This document shows positions 7,798 through 18,544 of a DNA stretch of 64,000 nucleotides, piece after piece; the stretch's first letter is position 1, and each line of letters begins with the position of its first letter. The DNA comes from Streptomyces fodineus. GTDB lineage: Bacteria > Actinomycetota > Actinomycetes > Streptomycetales > Streptomycetaceae. The position numbers were made by a program, and so were the translations under genes. The DNA lies in NCBI RefSeq assembly GCF_001735805.1, contig NZ_CP017248.1, positions 2,170,001-2,234,000 on the forward strand. The letters run 5' to 3'. The notes beneath the pieces are model-generated. The model was not told where the DNA came from and did no database searches. It saw nothing but the letters and a program-made list of their open reading frames with translations.

Positions 7798-8492
7798 GGC
7801 TGACCCAGCGGGCGTACGACCACGGTGTTGACGTCGACCCCGGCCGGCTGCCGGATCGCCCAGAGAACCGAGTCGGCCATCTGATCGGCGGTCAGCAGGT
7901 GCCCCGGCGGCAGGCTGCCGAGGCCGTCCCAGAACGGGGTCTCCACCCGGCCGGGGGCGATCAGCGTCACACCGATCCCGAACTCCGTGACCTGGCGGCG
8001 GGTGTTCTCGGCCAGCCCGGTGACCGCCCACTTGGTGGCGCCGTAGATGTTGCCCGGGGTGTTCACGAACCCGGCGACGCTGCCGACGAGGACGATCCGG
8101 CCGTGGGACTCCTTCAGGGCCTCGACGGAGGCGCGGATGAGCAGGGCCGGGCCGAGGACGTTGGTGAGCACCATCTCGGTCCAGCCGGCCGGGTCGCCGT
8201 CCGCGACGGTGTCGTGGGTGGCGAAGCCGGCGTTGGCGACTACGGTATCCAGTCGACCGTAGGCCTTCAGCGTACGGTCGACCGCATCCTGTATATCGTC
8301 GAATGTCGACGCGTTACCGGCGACCGTCAGCAGTTCGTCCGGGTTGCCGAGCCCTTCGGCGAAGTCCCGCAGCCGGGCCTCCGTACGGCCGGTGACGGTG
8401 ACCCGGTGGCCAGCGGCCAGCAACTGCCGGGCGACGGCGGCGCCGATGCCGGTGGCGCCGCCGGTGATGAGTGCGACCGGAGAGTCGTTCAT
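7791..8492 (-). CDS. Short-chain dehydrogenase/reductase
   Basis: 233 residues, classical SDR. The cofactor motif TGGATGIG is at 10-17, the NAG motif at 87-89, and the catalytic tetrad Asn111, Ser138, Tyr150 and Lys154 (YGATK) is complete. An Arg in TGRTEAR after the second strand suggests NADP preference (inference). Start ATG 8492 is the first in the frame and fits the family. Substrate unknown. It is convergent with the chitosanase. Confidence 0.88.
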   Translation of the reverse strand: MNDSPVALITGGATGIGAAVARQLLAAGHRVTVTGRTEARLRDFAEGLGNPDELLTVAGNASTFDDIQDAVDRTLKAYGRLDTVVANAGFATHDTVADGDPAGWTEMVLTNVLGPALLIRASVEALKESHGRIVLVGSVAGFVNTPGNIYGATKWAVTGLAENTRRQVTEFGIGVTLIAPGRVETPFWDGLGSLPPGHLLTADQMADSVLWAIRQPAGVDVNTVVVRPLGQPN

Positions 8493-8598
8493 GTGAGTCC
8501 CCCTGTGTGTCGGTGAGGGCGGGAGTCCATCACGTGGAGCGCGCTCGAAGTCAAGTGCCCTCGCAGGTACGGCAGCCGTAGGGAACGCAGCCGACTGG

Positions 8599-9507
8599 TC
8601 AGACCGGCCGGACCGCCCGGTGCACCGTGTGCGCCGCCAGCACGAACACGTCGGGGCGCCGGTGGACGCTGCCGGGATCGGCGGGGTCGACGAGACGGTC
8701 GAGGGTGGCCCGGTCGTCGGCGTCCAGGGTGTCTGCGTGGACGTCCCGGAGGCGGGTCAGCGCGGCGACGACGAAGGCGCGGGCCCGGTCCGGGACGGGG
8801 GCGGGCAGGTCGAGAAGGAAGCTGCGGGTGCCCGTGTGCTTCAGTCCCGCCGCGGTCAGCAGGGCGGGCCAGTCCTCGGTCTCCTTGACCGCGCCGGGCA
8901 GCTCGGCGCGCATCCGCGCGAATCGTTCCTCCTGGAGCACATCGAGACGGGCCTGCAGTCCGGGAAGGCCGAAGCCGATCTCGCGGGGCAGATAGCGGGT
9001 GGGCAGACCGCCCTCCAGGATGGCCAGTGTGCCGCCGGGGGCGAGCCGGGCGGCGAAGGCGGCGAGCGCGGACCTCTGGTCGCCGAGGTGGTGCAGGCTG
9101 CGGCTGGCCCACAGCAGGTCCACCGGGTACTCCAACTCCGCGAGTGAGTCCGGTAGTTCACCGGCCAGGGTGTCGAAGCGGTCGCCGGCGCCCTGGCGGG
9201 CGGCTCGCGCCCGGGCGCGCTCCAGCAGCGGCTCGGCGCCGTCGGCGGCGACCACCCGTGCGCCGGGGAACGTCTCCGCCATCAGGCAGGCGATCACCCC
9301 GGGCCCGCTGCCCGCGTCCACGATCAGGCCGGGCTCGGTCACTTCCTTGCCGAGCCAGGCCAGGGCACGCGCGTACGCCGGGCCGAACACCTCGGCCTCC
9401 GCCTCCAGCAGCGCCGCCATGGCCGCCCAGTCGGTGTCGTGGCCGTGGCCATGCGCGTGACCGTGATGTGTGTGGTCCCCGTGGTGGGCGTGGTGGTCGT
9501 GTGCCAT
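8599..9507 (-). CDS. SAM-dependent methyltransferase with histidine-rich N-terminus
   Basis: 302 residues. Residues 1-24 are strongly histidine-rich (MAHDHHAHHGDHTHHGHAHG then HGHD), a likely divalent-metal-binding tail. A class I methyltransferase fold follows: IVDAGSGPGVIACLMAE (SAM motif I), VVAADGAEPLLERA (acidic residue binding the ribose) and LLWASRSLHHLGD before the APGG turn. Substrate unknown. The His tail is not part of the usual fold, so metal sensing or metal-dependent regulation is possible but unproven. Confidence 0.8.
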   Translation of the reverse strand: MAHDHHAHHGDHTHHGHAHGHGHDTDWAAMAALLEAEAEVFGPAYARALAWLGKEVTEPGLIVDAGSGPGVIACLMAETFPGARVVAADGAEPLLERARARAARQGAGDRFDTLAGELPDSLAELEYPVDLLWASRSLHHLGDQRSALAAFAARLAPGGTLAILEGGLPTRYLPREIGFGLPGLQARLDVLQEERFARMRAELPGAVKETEDWPALLTAAGLKHTGTRSFLLDLPAPVPDRARAFVVAALTRLRDVHADTLDADDRATLDRLVDPADPGSVHRRPDVFVLAAHTVHRAVRPV

Positions 9508-9633
9508 GGTCGTCAGCCTCTCGTTCGGATGCCGTCAGCCTGCGACGGCGCACGGGGGCGGTGCCACTTTCGTTGCCGGTGCCGCAAAAAAACCGGGTGC
9601 GCGGGGCGGGAACCGGCGTCAGCATGAGGGCTT

Positions 9634-10395
9634 GTGGACGACCTTGTGACACGTTTTCTCACCGACGGCTTCGTGAAGATCGAGAGGGCCTTCCCTCCGC
9701 GCGTCGCCGCGGACTGCGCACGGCTGCTGTGGCGGGAGACGGGGTACGACCCGGACGACCCGGGCACCTGGAAGGAGCCGGTGGTGCGGGTGGGCGGCAT
9801 GGCACAGGGCCCGTTCGCCGCTGCCGCCAACTCCCCCGTTCTGCATGAGGCGTTCGACGTGCTCGTCGGCGCGGGCCGGTGGCAGCCACGGTATGCGCTG
9901 GGGACCTTTCCGCTGCGGTTCCCGCACCCGGTCGAGCCGGACGACGCGGGCTGGCACATCGAAGGCAGCTATCTCCCCGAGGGCGAGCAGTGGTACTTCG
10001 CCAACCTGCGCTCCAGGGACCGCGCGCTGCTGATGCTGTTCCTGTTCAGCGAGGTGACCGAGGCGGACGCCCCGACGCGGATCCGGGTCGGCTCGCACCT
10101 TGACGTGCCGCCGCTGCTGGAGCCGTACGGCGAGGCGGGGGCCTCCATCCTGGAACTCGGCCCCCAGCTCGACCGGGCCTCGGCGCACCGCCCGCTCGCG
10201 TACGCCACCGGCCGCCCCGGTGATGTCTACCTCTGCCATCCCTTCCTGGTCCACGCGGCCCAGCCACACCACGGCACCCGGCCCCGGTTCATGGCGCAGC
10301 CGCCGCTGGATCCGGCGGTGCCGTACGAGCTGGAGCGGCCCGACGGGGCGTACTCGCCGGTGGAGCGCGCGATCCGCCGGGGTCTGGGCCGGTAG
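9634..10395 (+). CDS. Phytanoyl-CoA dioxygenase (PhyH) family protein
   Basis: 253 residues, GTG start with AGGG 3 bases upstream. A double-stranded beta-helix oxygenase of the Fe(II)/2-oxoglutarate type is suggested by WHIEGSYL (His108-x-Glu110, in place of the usual His-x-Asp), the distal histidine in YLCHPFLVHAAQPHH (His202 or His207) and Arg216 as 2-oxoglutarate ligand. The first 50 residues, with DGFVKIERAFP, are typical of the family. It would hydroxylate a small molecule; substrate unknown. Divergent from the methyltransferase. Confidence 0.78.
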   Translation: MDDLVTRFLTDGFVKIERAFPPRVAADCARLLWRETGYDPDDPGTWKEPVVRVGGMAQGPFAAAANSPVLHEAFDVLVGAGRWQPRYALGTFPLRFPHPVEPDDAGWHIEGSYLPEGEQWYFANLRSRDRALLMLFLFSEVTEADAPTRIRVGSHLDVPPLLEPYGEAGASILELGPQLDRASAHRPLAYATGRPGDVYLCHPFLVHAAQPHHGTRPRFMAQPPLDPAVPYELERPDGAYSPVERAIRRGLGR

Positions 10396-10408
10396 GGCGC
10401 ATGGGTGG

Positions 10409-10431
10409 ACCGCCGCCTGCGAGGCGGCGGT
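10409..10431. terminator. Bidirectional terminator hairpin
   Basis: ACCGCCGCCT (10409-10418) pairs perfectly with AGGCGGCGGT (10422-10431) around a 3-base loop, between the convergent PhyH and phosphoesterase genes. Confidence 0.8.
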
Positions 10432-10441
10432 CCTGACGAGG

Positions 10442-11326
10442 TCAGTTCCAGATGCCGCTGATGTCGGAGGCGTTGGCCGCGGCTCCGGCATGGGTGGTCA
10501 GCCCGGCCAGGTCCTCGAGGGTGCGCAGCGTGTCGTAGTGGTTGTAGTGCGTCGAGGTGGAGCTGCCCGGCGCGACATGCGCACCGTAGAACACGGTGGC
10601 GATGTGGTTGCTGTGCGAGCTGTCGTCCTCGTCGAAGGTGACGGCGAGGATGCTGTTGTGCGTCCTGGCCCAGGTGGCATAGGCGCTGAGGTTGTTCTTC
10701 AGCCAGGTGTCACCTGTGCCGATGGAGCAGTCGTGCATGTCGTTGCACAGGTTCGGGACGACGAACGACTCCTTGGGCAGGGTCGTGTAGTCCGTCGGGA
10801 ACTGCGTGAAGGTGTGCGCCGTGTTCAGCGGGACGTTGTTGAAGGCGAACCACGGGTTGTGCTTGCGGGCGTACTTGGTGGCGGAGTTGGTGCACACCGT
10901 GGAGCCCTGGGAGGGCAGGCCCTCGTTGTAGCTGCCCCACGTCCTGCCGGCGGCGATGAGCTCGGAGCCGAGGTTCGCGGCGCTGCTGAACTGCGGGGTG
11001 TAGCAGTTGTCGTTGGTGATGCCCTGGTTGTTCCCGGAGAACAGGTCCAGGTAGTTCGGCTGGCTGGGGTGGGTGATGGCGAACGAGTTGGTGAGGTTGC
11101 CGCCGCCGGCCTTCAGCGTGTTGTTCAGGTACGGGGCGCTGGAGCTGCCGATGACCTGCTCGTAGGAGTGGTTCTCGAAGACCACGACGACCACGTGATC
11201 GGGGGTGGGGAGAGCGGCGGCCTGGGCGGCCGGCGCGGCGGCCCAGACACCGAACAGGGCGGCGGGGAGGGCGGTGGCGAGGGGGAGCGCCCGGCGCGAG
11301 CGCTTGATGCGGGACAGCAAGGACAT
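10442..11326 (-). CDS. Secreted phosphoesterase (phospholipase C/acid phosphatase family)
   Basis: 294 residues. Residues 1-36 are a Sec signal (RRALPLATALPAALFGVWAA, AQA|A). The mature protein starts PDHVVVVVFENHSYEQVIGS, the FEN-x-S(Y) signature of the PF04185 phosphoesterase superfamily, then HPSQPNYLDLFSG, TFDEDDSSHSNHIATVFYGA and HYNHYDTLRTLEDLAGL, the metal-binding and active-site blocks in order. It hydrolyses phosphate mono- or diesters outside the cell, probably for phosphate supply. Start ATG 11326 has GGAGGTCC upstream. Confidence 0.86.
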   Translation of the reverse strand: MSLLSRIKRSRRALPLATALPAALFGVWAAAPAAQAAALPTPDHVVVVVFENHSYEQVIGSSSAPYLNNTLKAGGGNLTNSFAITHPSQPNYLDLFSGNNQGITNDNCYTPQFSSAANLGSELIAAGRTWGSYNEGLPSQGSTVCTNSATKYARKHNPWFAFNNVPLNTAHTFTQFPTDYTTLPKESFVVPNLCNDMHDCSIGTGDTWLKNNLSAYATWARTHNSILAVTFDEDDSSHSNHIATVFYGAHVAPGSSTSTHYNHYDTLRTLEDLAGLTTHAGAAANASDISGIWN

Positions 11327-11495
11327 GGTGGACCTCCTGTGGGAGCGGCCAGGACAGCGCGGGGGGTTGTCTACTGCTCAGGCGGTCGTCTTTGCTCGGG
11401 CAGCTAGGAGAGTAGGGGGCCGCCCGCGAGGCCTTCAGGTCCACCGAAGTGAAGGCCCGTCAAACAGTCGTGGACCGGCTGGAGTTGCCGCGGGC

Positions 11496-12245
11496 TCAGC
11501 CGTCCGTGTGCTTGGTGAAGGCCCGCACCCGGAAGACGGGGTCCGGGCGGCGGCGGTCCTGGTCGGGGAGGTGGGCCAGGCGTACGGCGAACTCCTCGGT
11601 GCGCGGATCACCGGGCGGGAGCATGGTGAACCAGCCCCGGCGCAGGTCGGCGATGGTGCTGCGCGGGCTGCGGCCCTGTCCGACGCCCGGGAACGTGGTG
11701 TGGCCGGCCGGCTCGAGCCCGTGCCGGACGGCGTGCGCGGTGACCGTGCCGGCGGCGTCCGGTGCCGCGCGGCGCGGGCGGGAGGCGAGGACGGCGTCGA
11801 TGTCGCTGCCGACGTCGTGCGCGTCGGCCTTGTCGACGGTGGTGACGTACACCCCGCCGGGGCGCAGCACCCGGGCGCACTCGGCGACGACGGCGCGGAG
11901 GTCGCCGGGGTCGTACAGCAGGTGCAGCAGCCAGATGCTGGTGACCGCGTCGAAGGTGCCGGCGGGGAAGGGCAGCCGGCGGCTGTCGGCGCGGACGACG
12001 GCGCCGGGCAGCCGGGCGCCCGCCATGCGGACCATGCCCGGTGTGAGGTCCGTGCCGGTCACCCGCAGTCCGGGCCGGTCGGCGGCGAGCCTGCGGGTGA
12101 CGATGCCGGTGCCGCAGGCGATGTCGAGGAGACGGCCCGGGGTGTCGGGTATCAGGTCGAGGACGGCCCGCGTGGCCGCCGCGGCGCGGGCCTCGCCGCC
12201 CCGGGAGGCGTCGTAGGCGTCGGCTTCCTTGTCGTAATCGAGCAC
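11496..12245 (-). CDS. SAM-dependent methyltransferase (class I)
   Basis: 249 residues from GTG 12245, 5 bases after the pterin dehydratase stop. Motif I is LLDIACGTGIVTRRLA, then VTGTDLTPGMVRMA and the D-A-V-T-S-I-W-L-L-H strand; VLRPGGVYVTTVD is the post-motif turn. It resembles UbiE/Bud23-like small-molecule methyltransferases. The C-terminal DLRRGWFTMLPPGD segment is a substrate-cap feature. Co-transcribed with the dehydratase; substrate unknown. Confidence 0.8.
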   Translation of the reverse strand: MLDYDKEADAYDASRGGEARAAAATRAVLDLIPDTPGRLLDIACGTGIVTRRLAADRPGLRVTGTDLTPGMVRMAGARLPGAVVRADSRRLPFPAGTFDAVTSIWLLHLLYDPGDLRAVVAECARVLRPGGVYVTTVDKADAHDVGSDIDAVLASRPRRAAPDAAGTVTAHAVRHGLEPAGHTTFPGVGQGRSPRSTIADLRRGWFTMLPPGDPRTEEFAVRLAHLPDQDRRRPDPVFRVRAFTKHTDG

Positions 12246-12250
12246 GCCGC

Positions 12251-12556
12251 TCAGTGTGCGCCGTGACCTGGGGCGATGTCCTCCACCTTGCGGGCGAGCG
12301 CGAAATCCTTCTCGGTGAGGGCGCCCCCCGCGCTGTGTGTGTGGACGGTGAGGGCGACGGTGTTGTAGCCGAGCGTGAGGTCGGAGTGGTGGTCCAGCTC
12401 GTCCTGGACGGCGGCGACATGCATGACGAGAGCGGCGGCCGCGACATGGGAGCCGAGCCGGTAGGAGCGGGTGAGCCGGCCCTCGTCCACCGCCCAGCCG
12501 GGCAGTTCGGCGAGCCGGTCCTCGATCTCCTTCTGTGACAGCGGTTCGACGGCCAT
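12251..12556 (-). CDS. 4a-hydroxytetrahydrobiopterin (pterin-4a-carbinolamine) dehydratase
   Basis: 101 residues, the usual length. It dehydrates the 4a-carbinolamine made by pterin-dependent hydroxylases so that the pterin can be recycled. The signature ELDHHSDLTLGYNTVAL carries the catalytic His-His pair, followed by VHTHSAGGALTEKDFALA. Start ATG 12556 (MAVEPLSQKE) fits the family; an ATG 54 bases upstream would add an unrelated arginine-rich stretch. No aromatic amino acid hydroxylase is seen nearby. Confidence 0.9.
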   Translation of the reverse strand: MAVEPLSQKEIEDRLAELPGWAVDEGRLTRSYRLGSHVAAAALVMHVAAVQDELDHHSDLTLGYNTVALTVHTHSAGGALTEKDFALARKVEDIAPGHGAH

Positions 12557-12657
12557 GGCCTTCGGCTCCCTTCGACGCGACGGGAAGACGGGGTGCGGGT
12601 GGTACGCCATCAGCCTGCCACGTCAGCCCCTCGCGCAATCCGCCGCACGCCGCCGGG

Positions 12658-13767
12658 TCAGCCCCGTGCGCACTCCGCCGCCAGGTCGTCCGCGAGTGCG
12701 GCGATCCGGGCCCGGCCCTCCACCCGTGTCACCCACTCGTGCGGCAGGCCCGTGTCGCCGTGCAGCGCGCCGAGGAGGTTGCCGCAGATGGAGCCGGTGG
12801 AGTCGCTGTCGCCCGAGTGGTTGACGGCCAGCGGCAGCGACTCCTCGGGGCGGGGCTCGGCGAGCGCGCAGTAGACGCCGATGGCGAGGGCTTCCTCGGC
12901 GACCCAGCCCGCGCCGAGGGACTCCACCTTCTCGGCCGTAGGCGCTCCGTCGGCGGCGAGGTCCAGGGCCGCGCGCAGGGCGGCCGTGGTCTCCGTGTGG
13001 CCGCGGTGCCGCTCCAGCAGCCGCAGCGTGCGCAGTACGGCGCCCTCCAGGGAGTCCCCGGCGACCAGGTGCGCCACGATCGCGGCGAGCGCGCCGGCCG
13101 CGTAGTAGCCGGTGGGGTGGCCGTGGGTGATCTGGGCGCCGCGCGCGGCCATCGCGAAGGCCTCGTCGGCCGGGCCCACCAGGCCGAAGGGGGCCGAGCG
13201 CATGACCGTACCGCAGCCCTTGGAGTCGGGGTTGACCTCGCCCGGTGTGCCGTCCAGCGGGAGTGCGGCGTCGGGCGCGTACATCTGGGCGATGCCGGAC
13301 AGGCAGGCGTTGCCGGGGGCACGGCGGGAGTACAGCCAGGCCTCGGTGACCAGTCCGCCGGCCGGCGCGCCGGGCTGCGGTTGCTGCGGTCCGGGCTTGG
13401 ACTGGGTCTCCAGCCAGCGCTCGTAGGCCTGGCGCAGCAGCAGGGACCAGGCGCCGCCGGTGCCCTTCTCGCGCTCCCGTGCGTGCGCCTGGATCAGGGC
13501 CTCGACGGTGAACAGGGTCATCTGGGTGTCGTCGCTGATCAGGCCGGGCGCGCCGGGGACGAGACCGGTGACGCCGCGCGCGCCGTGCGTGGCACGGATC
13601 CGGTCCAGGGAGGCGAACTCCACGGGGTAGCCGAGGGCGTCACCGAGCGCGCCGCCGAGGAGACAGCCGCGGACCCTGGCGCGGTACACCGCCGCGGCCT
13701 GAAGAGACACTTGAAGCGGCGCCTGAAGGGACGAGGTCCGCCACGGCTTCGACCCCGGCTGGTTCAT
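12658..13767 (-). CDS. ADP-ribosylglycohydrolase family protein
   Basis: 369 residues. These Mg-dependent enzymes remove ADP-ribose from proteins or split related conjugates. Key motifs are present: GCLLGGALGDALGYPVEF, LISDDTQMTLFTVEAL (the first metal-binding acidic pair) and NHSGDSDSTGSICGNLLGA (the second metal site). ATG 13767 has AAGG at 6 bases. It is transcribed divergently from an XRE regulator only 36 bases away, which may control it. Target unknown; DraG-like or ARH-like roles are both possible. Confidence 0.87.
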   Translation of the reverse strand: MNQPGSKPWRTSSLQAPLQVSLQAAAVYRARVRGCLLGGALGDALGYPVEFASLDRIRATHGARGVTGLVPGAPGLISDDTQMTLFTVEALIQAHAREREKGTGGAWSLLLRQAYERWLETQSKPGPQQPQPGAPAGGLVTEAWLYSRRAPGNACLSGIAQMYAPDAALPLDGTPGEVNPDSKGCGTVMRSAPFGLVGPADEAFAMAARGAQITHGHPTGYYAAGALAAIVAHLVAGDSLEGAVLRTLRLLERHRGHTETTAALRAALDLAADGAPTAEKVESLGAGWVAEEALAIGVYCALAEPRPEESLPLAVNHSGDSDSTGSICGNLLGALHGDTGLPHEWVTRVEGRARIAALADDLAAECARG

Positions 13768-13803
13768 GCGCACCTTGTCAACTCCTCGACTACGGTCGGA
13801 TGT

Positions 13804-14640
13804 ATGACCATTGTCGCCACCGGCCCCTCCGCGTCCGCCACCGCCCCCGCCGCCTCCGACAGGGGCGTCGGCCCGCTGCTGCGGGCCTGGCGGGAGCGGC
13901 GCCGGGTCTCCCAGCTGGAGCTGGCGCTGCGCGCCGACTCCTCGGCCCGGCACATCAGTTTCATCGAGACCGGCCGGTCCCGGCCGAGCGAGGAGATGGT
14001 GCTGCGGCTCGCCGAGCATCTGGACGTGCCGGTACGCGAACGCAACTCCCTTCTCCTGGCGGCCGGTTACGCCCCGCACTATCCGGAGACCCCGCTGGAC
14101 GACCCGGCGCTGGACGCGTTGCGCGACGGCCTGGAACGTCTCATCCAGGCCTATGAGCCCTACCCGGCACTGGTGGTCGACGCCGGCTACACGGTCGTCA
14201 CCGCCAATCGGGGCGTTGCGATGCTGCTGGAGGGGGTGCCGGAGGACCTGCTGGCGCCGGCGCCCAACGCGATGCGGCTGACCCTGCATCCGGAGGGCCT
14301 TGCGCCGCGTATCCGCAATCTGCGCGAGTGGCGCGGGCATCTGCTGGCGCAGATGGAGCGGCAGATCGCCCTGCAGCGCTCGGACCAACTGCGCGCCCTG
14401 TACGAGGAGGTGGCCGCCTACCCGGTGCCCGAGGACGCGCCGTACGACGAACCGGCCGAGGAGGTCGCGTACTTCGCGCTGCCGCTGCGCATCGAGCACG
14501 ACGGCCGGATCCTGTCGTTCGTGTCGTCGATCTCGACGTTCAACACGCCGATGGACGTCACCGTCGCCGAACTCGCCATCGAGACGTTGCTGCCGGCCGA
14601 CCCGGCGACCGCCAAGTATCTGCACACGTTGGCCGGTTGA
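13804..14640 (+). CDS. XRE-family regulator with MmyB-like ligand-binding domain
   Basis: 278 residues. Residues 24-80 are a helix-turn-helix (LLRAWRERRRVSQLELAL, then RHISFIETGRSRPSEEMV); residues 105-270 are the MmyB-like domain (YPALVVDAGYTVVTANRGVA, LREWRGHLLAQM, STFNTPMDVTVAELAIETLL) with a PAS-like core. No clear ribosome-binding site precedes ATG 13804, so the transcript may be leaderless. These regulators usually act on the divergent neighbour, here the ADP-ribosylglycohydrolase. Confidence 0.85.
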   Translation: MTIVATGPSASATAPAASDRGVGPLLRAWRERRRVSQLELALRADSSARHISFIETGRSRPSEEMVLRLAEHLDVPVRERNSLLLAAGYAPHYPETPLDDPALDALRDGLERLIQAYEPYPALVVDAGYTVVTANRGVAMLLEGVPEDLLAPAPNAMRLTLHPEGLAPRIRNLREWRGHLLAQMERQIALQRSDQLRALYEEVAAYPVPEDAPYDEPAEEVAYFALPLRIEHDGRILSFVSSISTFNTPMDVTVAELAIETLLPADPATAKYLHTLAG

Positions 14641-14738
14641 CCGCCGCCCCGGCCGGACCGGTTCCCTGGGACCCGTGTGCGACAGGGGATCACATGGCAG
14701 ACTGCCGGGGTACTTCGGCGCGTAGGGGAGGGCGTGGC

Positions 14739-15602
14739 GTGAGTGAGCGGCGGGCTGCGCCCACCGTGGGCCAGGTGGTGCTCGGCAAACGGCTGCAGGA
14801 ACTGCGCGAGGCGTCGGGCCTCGGCCGGGAGGAGGCCGCCCGGGTCCTGAGGGTGGCGTCGGCGACCGTACGGCGGATGGAGATGGCCGAGGTCGCGCTG
14901 AAGATCCCCTACGTGCAGGTGCTGCTGGACACCTACGGGGTGGCCGAGGAGGAGGCGGCCGCGTTCGTGCGGCTGGCCGAGGAGGCGAACCAGCCGGGCT
15001 GGTGGCAGCGGTTCCACGACGTGCTCCCGGACTGGTTCAGCCTGTACGTCAGTCTGGAGGGCGCCGCCCGGATCATCCGCTCCTACGAGCCGCACTTCAT
15101 ACCCGGTCTGCTGCAGACCGAGGAGTACGCGCGGGCGGTGCTGGAGGCCGGGACGATCGGGCAGACCTCGCCGCAGACGGTGGAGCGGCATGTGTCGCTG
15201 CGCATGGAACGGCAGCGGCTGCTGGAGCAGAACGACCCGCCCCACCTGTGGGTGATCATGGACGAGACGGTGCTCAGGCGACCGGTGAGCACGCGGCCCG
15301 ACGTGCTGCGGGTCCAGGTGGACAAGCTGCTGGCGTACGCCGACCGGGACCGGGTCACCCTTCAGATCGCCGAGTTCGCCGCGGGCCCCCATCCGGGGAC
15401 GTACGCGCCGTTCACGCTGTTCCGGTTCGCCGAGCCGGAGCTGCCGGACATGGTGTTCACCGAGTACCTGACCGGCGCCCTCTACCTGGACTCCCGCCGC
15501 GAGGTCTCCGCGCATCTGGAGGTGCTGGACCACATGACGGCCCGGGCCGCGTCGGCGCAGCGCACGCGGACCCTGCTGCGGGAGTTCCGCGCCACCCTGT
15601 GA
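14739..15602 (+). CDS. XRE-family regulator, DUF5753 type
   Basis: 287 residues, GTG 14739 with GGGAGG upstream. The N-terminal HTH (LGKRLQELREASGLGREEAA) is followed by the DUF5753 domain (ESY/RSYEPHFIPGLLQTEEYARAV, LWVIMDETVLRRPV, FAAGPHPGTYAPFTLFRF), the standard arrangement of several dozen paralogues in Streptomyces. These normally precede a small DUF397 gene; here a methyltransferase follows 57 bases downstream instead. Confidence 0.9.
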   Translation: MSERRAAPTVGQVVLGKRLQELREASGLGREEAARVLRVASATVRRMEMAEVALKIPYVQVLLDTYGVAEEEAAAFVRLAEEANQPGWWQRFHDVLPDWFSLYVSLEGAARIIRSYEPHFIPGLLQTEEYARAVLEAGTIGQTSPQTVERHVSLRMERQRLLEQNDPPHLWVIMDETVLRRPVSTRPDVLRVQVDKLLAYADRDRVTLQIAEFAAGPHPGTYAPFTLFRFAEPELPDMVFTEYLTGALYLDSRREVSAHLEVLDHMTARAASAQRTRTLLREFRATL

Positions 15603-15659
15603 CAGCACCTCCCGGACCTGTGCCAGGCCGTCCGGACCGACCTAGGGGGAACAAGCCGT

Positions 15660-16469
15660 ATGACCACACCCGATGCCGTGCCCGTGCCGATCGACACCAG
15701 CCGTCCGCACCCCGCCCGGGTGTACGACTGGTGGCTGGGCGGCAAGGACAACTACCCGGTGGACGAGGAGCTGGCCAGAAAGATCCTCGCCGTGGACGGC
15801 ACGGCGGTGCGCGGGGCGCGGGCCAACCGCCGGTTCATGCAGCGGGCCGTCCGTACGGCGGCCGAGGCCGGGGTACGGCAGTTCCTGGACATCGGCACCG
15901 GCATCCCGACCGAGCCCAATCTGCACCAGGTGGCCCAGGGCGTGGCCGCGGAGTCCCGGGTGGTGTACGCGGACAACGACCCGATCGTGCTGCGGCACGC
16001 CGAGGCGCTGCTGCGCGGTTCCGTCGAGGGCGGCACGGACTACATCCACGCCGACGTCCGTGACCCGGACGCCATCCTGCGGCAGGCAGGTGAGTCGCTG
16101 GACTTCGCCCGGCCCGTCGCGCTGTCCCTGGTGGCGCTCACCCACTATCTGTCGGACGCCGAGGACGATGTGTACGGCCTGCTGGAGACGTACGTCAAGC
16201 GCCTGGCTCCGGGCAGCTTCCTGATCCTGTCCCAGGTCACGCCCGATCTGAACCCCGAGGCGGTGACCCGGGCCGCCGAACTGTTCCGCCGCAGCGGCAC
16301 GCCCTTCCACCCGCGCACGCTGCCCGAGTTCTCCCGCTTCTTCACCGGTCTCGAACTGCTGGGCCCGGGCGTCATCCCGGTGCACGGCTGGCGACCGGAA
16401 CCGCAGGACGTGGCGTCCCAGGCGGAGGGGATCGTGCCGGTGTACGCAGGGGTGGCGGTCAAGCGCTGA
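15660..16469 (+). CDS. SAM-dependent methyltransferase, PF04672 (DUF574) family
   Basis: 269 residues. The family start DTSRPHPARVYDWWLGGKDN is nearly invariant in actinobacteria. SAM motif I reads FLDIGTGIPTEPNLHQVA, then VVYADNDPIVLRHAEAL and VALSLVALTHYLSD. Function of the family is not established. RBS GGGGGAA lies before ATG 15660. It probably forms a two-gene unit with the DUF5753 regulator. Confidence 0.9.
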   Translation: MTTPDAVPVPIDTSRPHPARVYDWWLGGKDNYPVDEELARKILAVDGTAVRGARANRRFMQRAVRTAAEAGVRQFLDIGTGIPTEPNLHQVAQGVAAESRVVYADNDPIVLRHAEALLRGSVEGGTDYIHADVRDPDAILRQAGESLDFARPVALSLVALTHYLSDAEDDVYGLLETYVKRLAPGSFLILSQVTPDLNPEAVTRAAELFRRSGTPFHPRTLPEFSRFFTGLELLGPGVIPVHGWRPEPQDVASQAEGIVPVYAGVAVKR

Positions 16470-16502
16470 CCCGCGAGGGCCCCACGACCGCAGCGCCCGG
16501 AG

Positions 16503-18407
<1,905 letters not shown>

Positions 18408-18544
18408 GGTCCGTCCCCTTCCGCCCGGGCGCCTGCCGCACTCCCAGCACAAGCCGTGCCCGCGGCGCTGTCAATGGCGGGGTGTCCGGATACGGCGATG
18501 CCGCGCCCCTCGAGCGGGACGCGGCATCCGGGGCCGCAGGAGCC

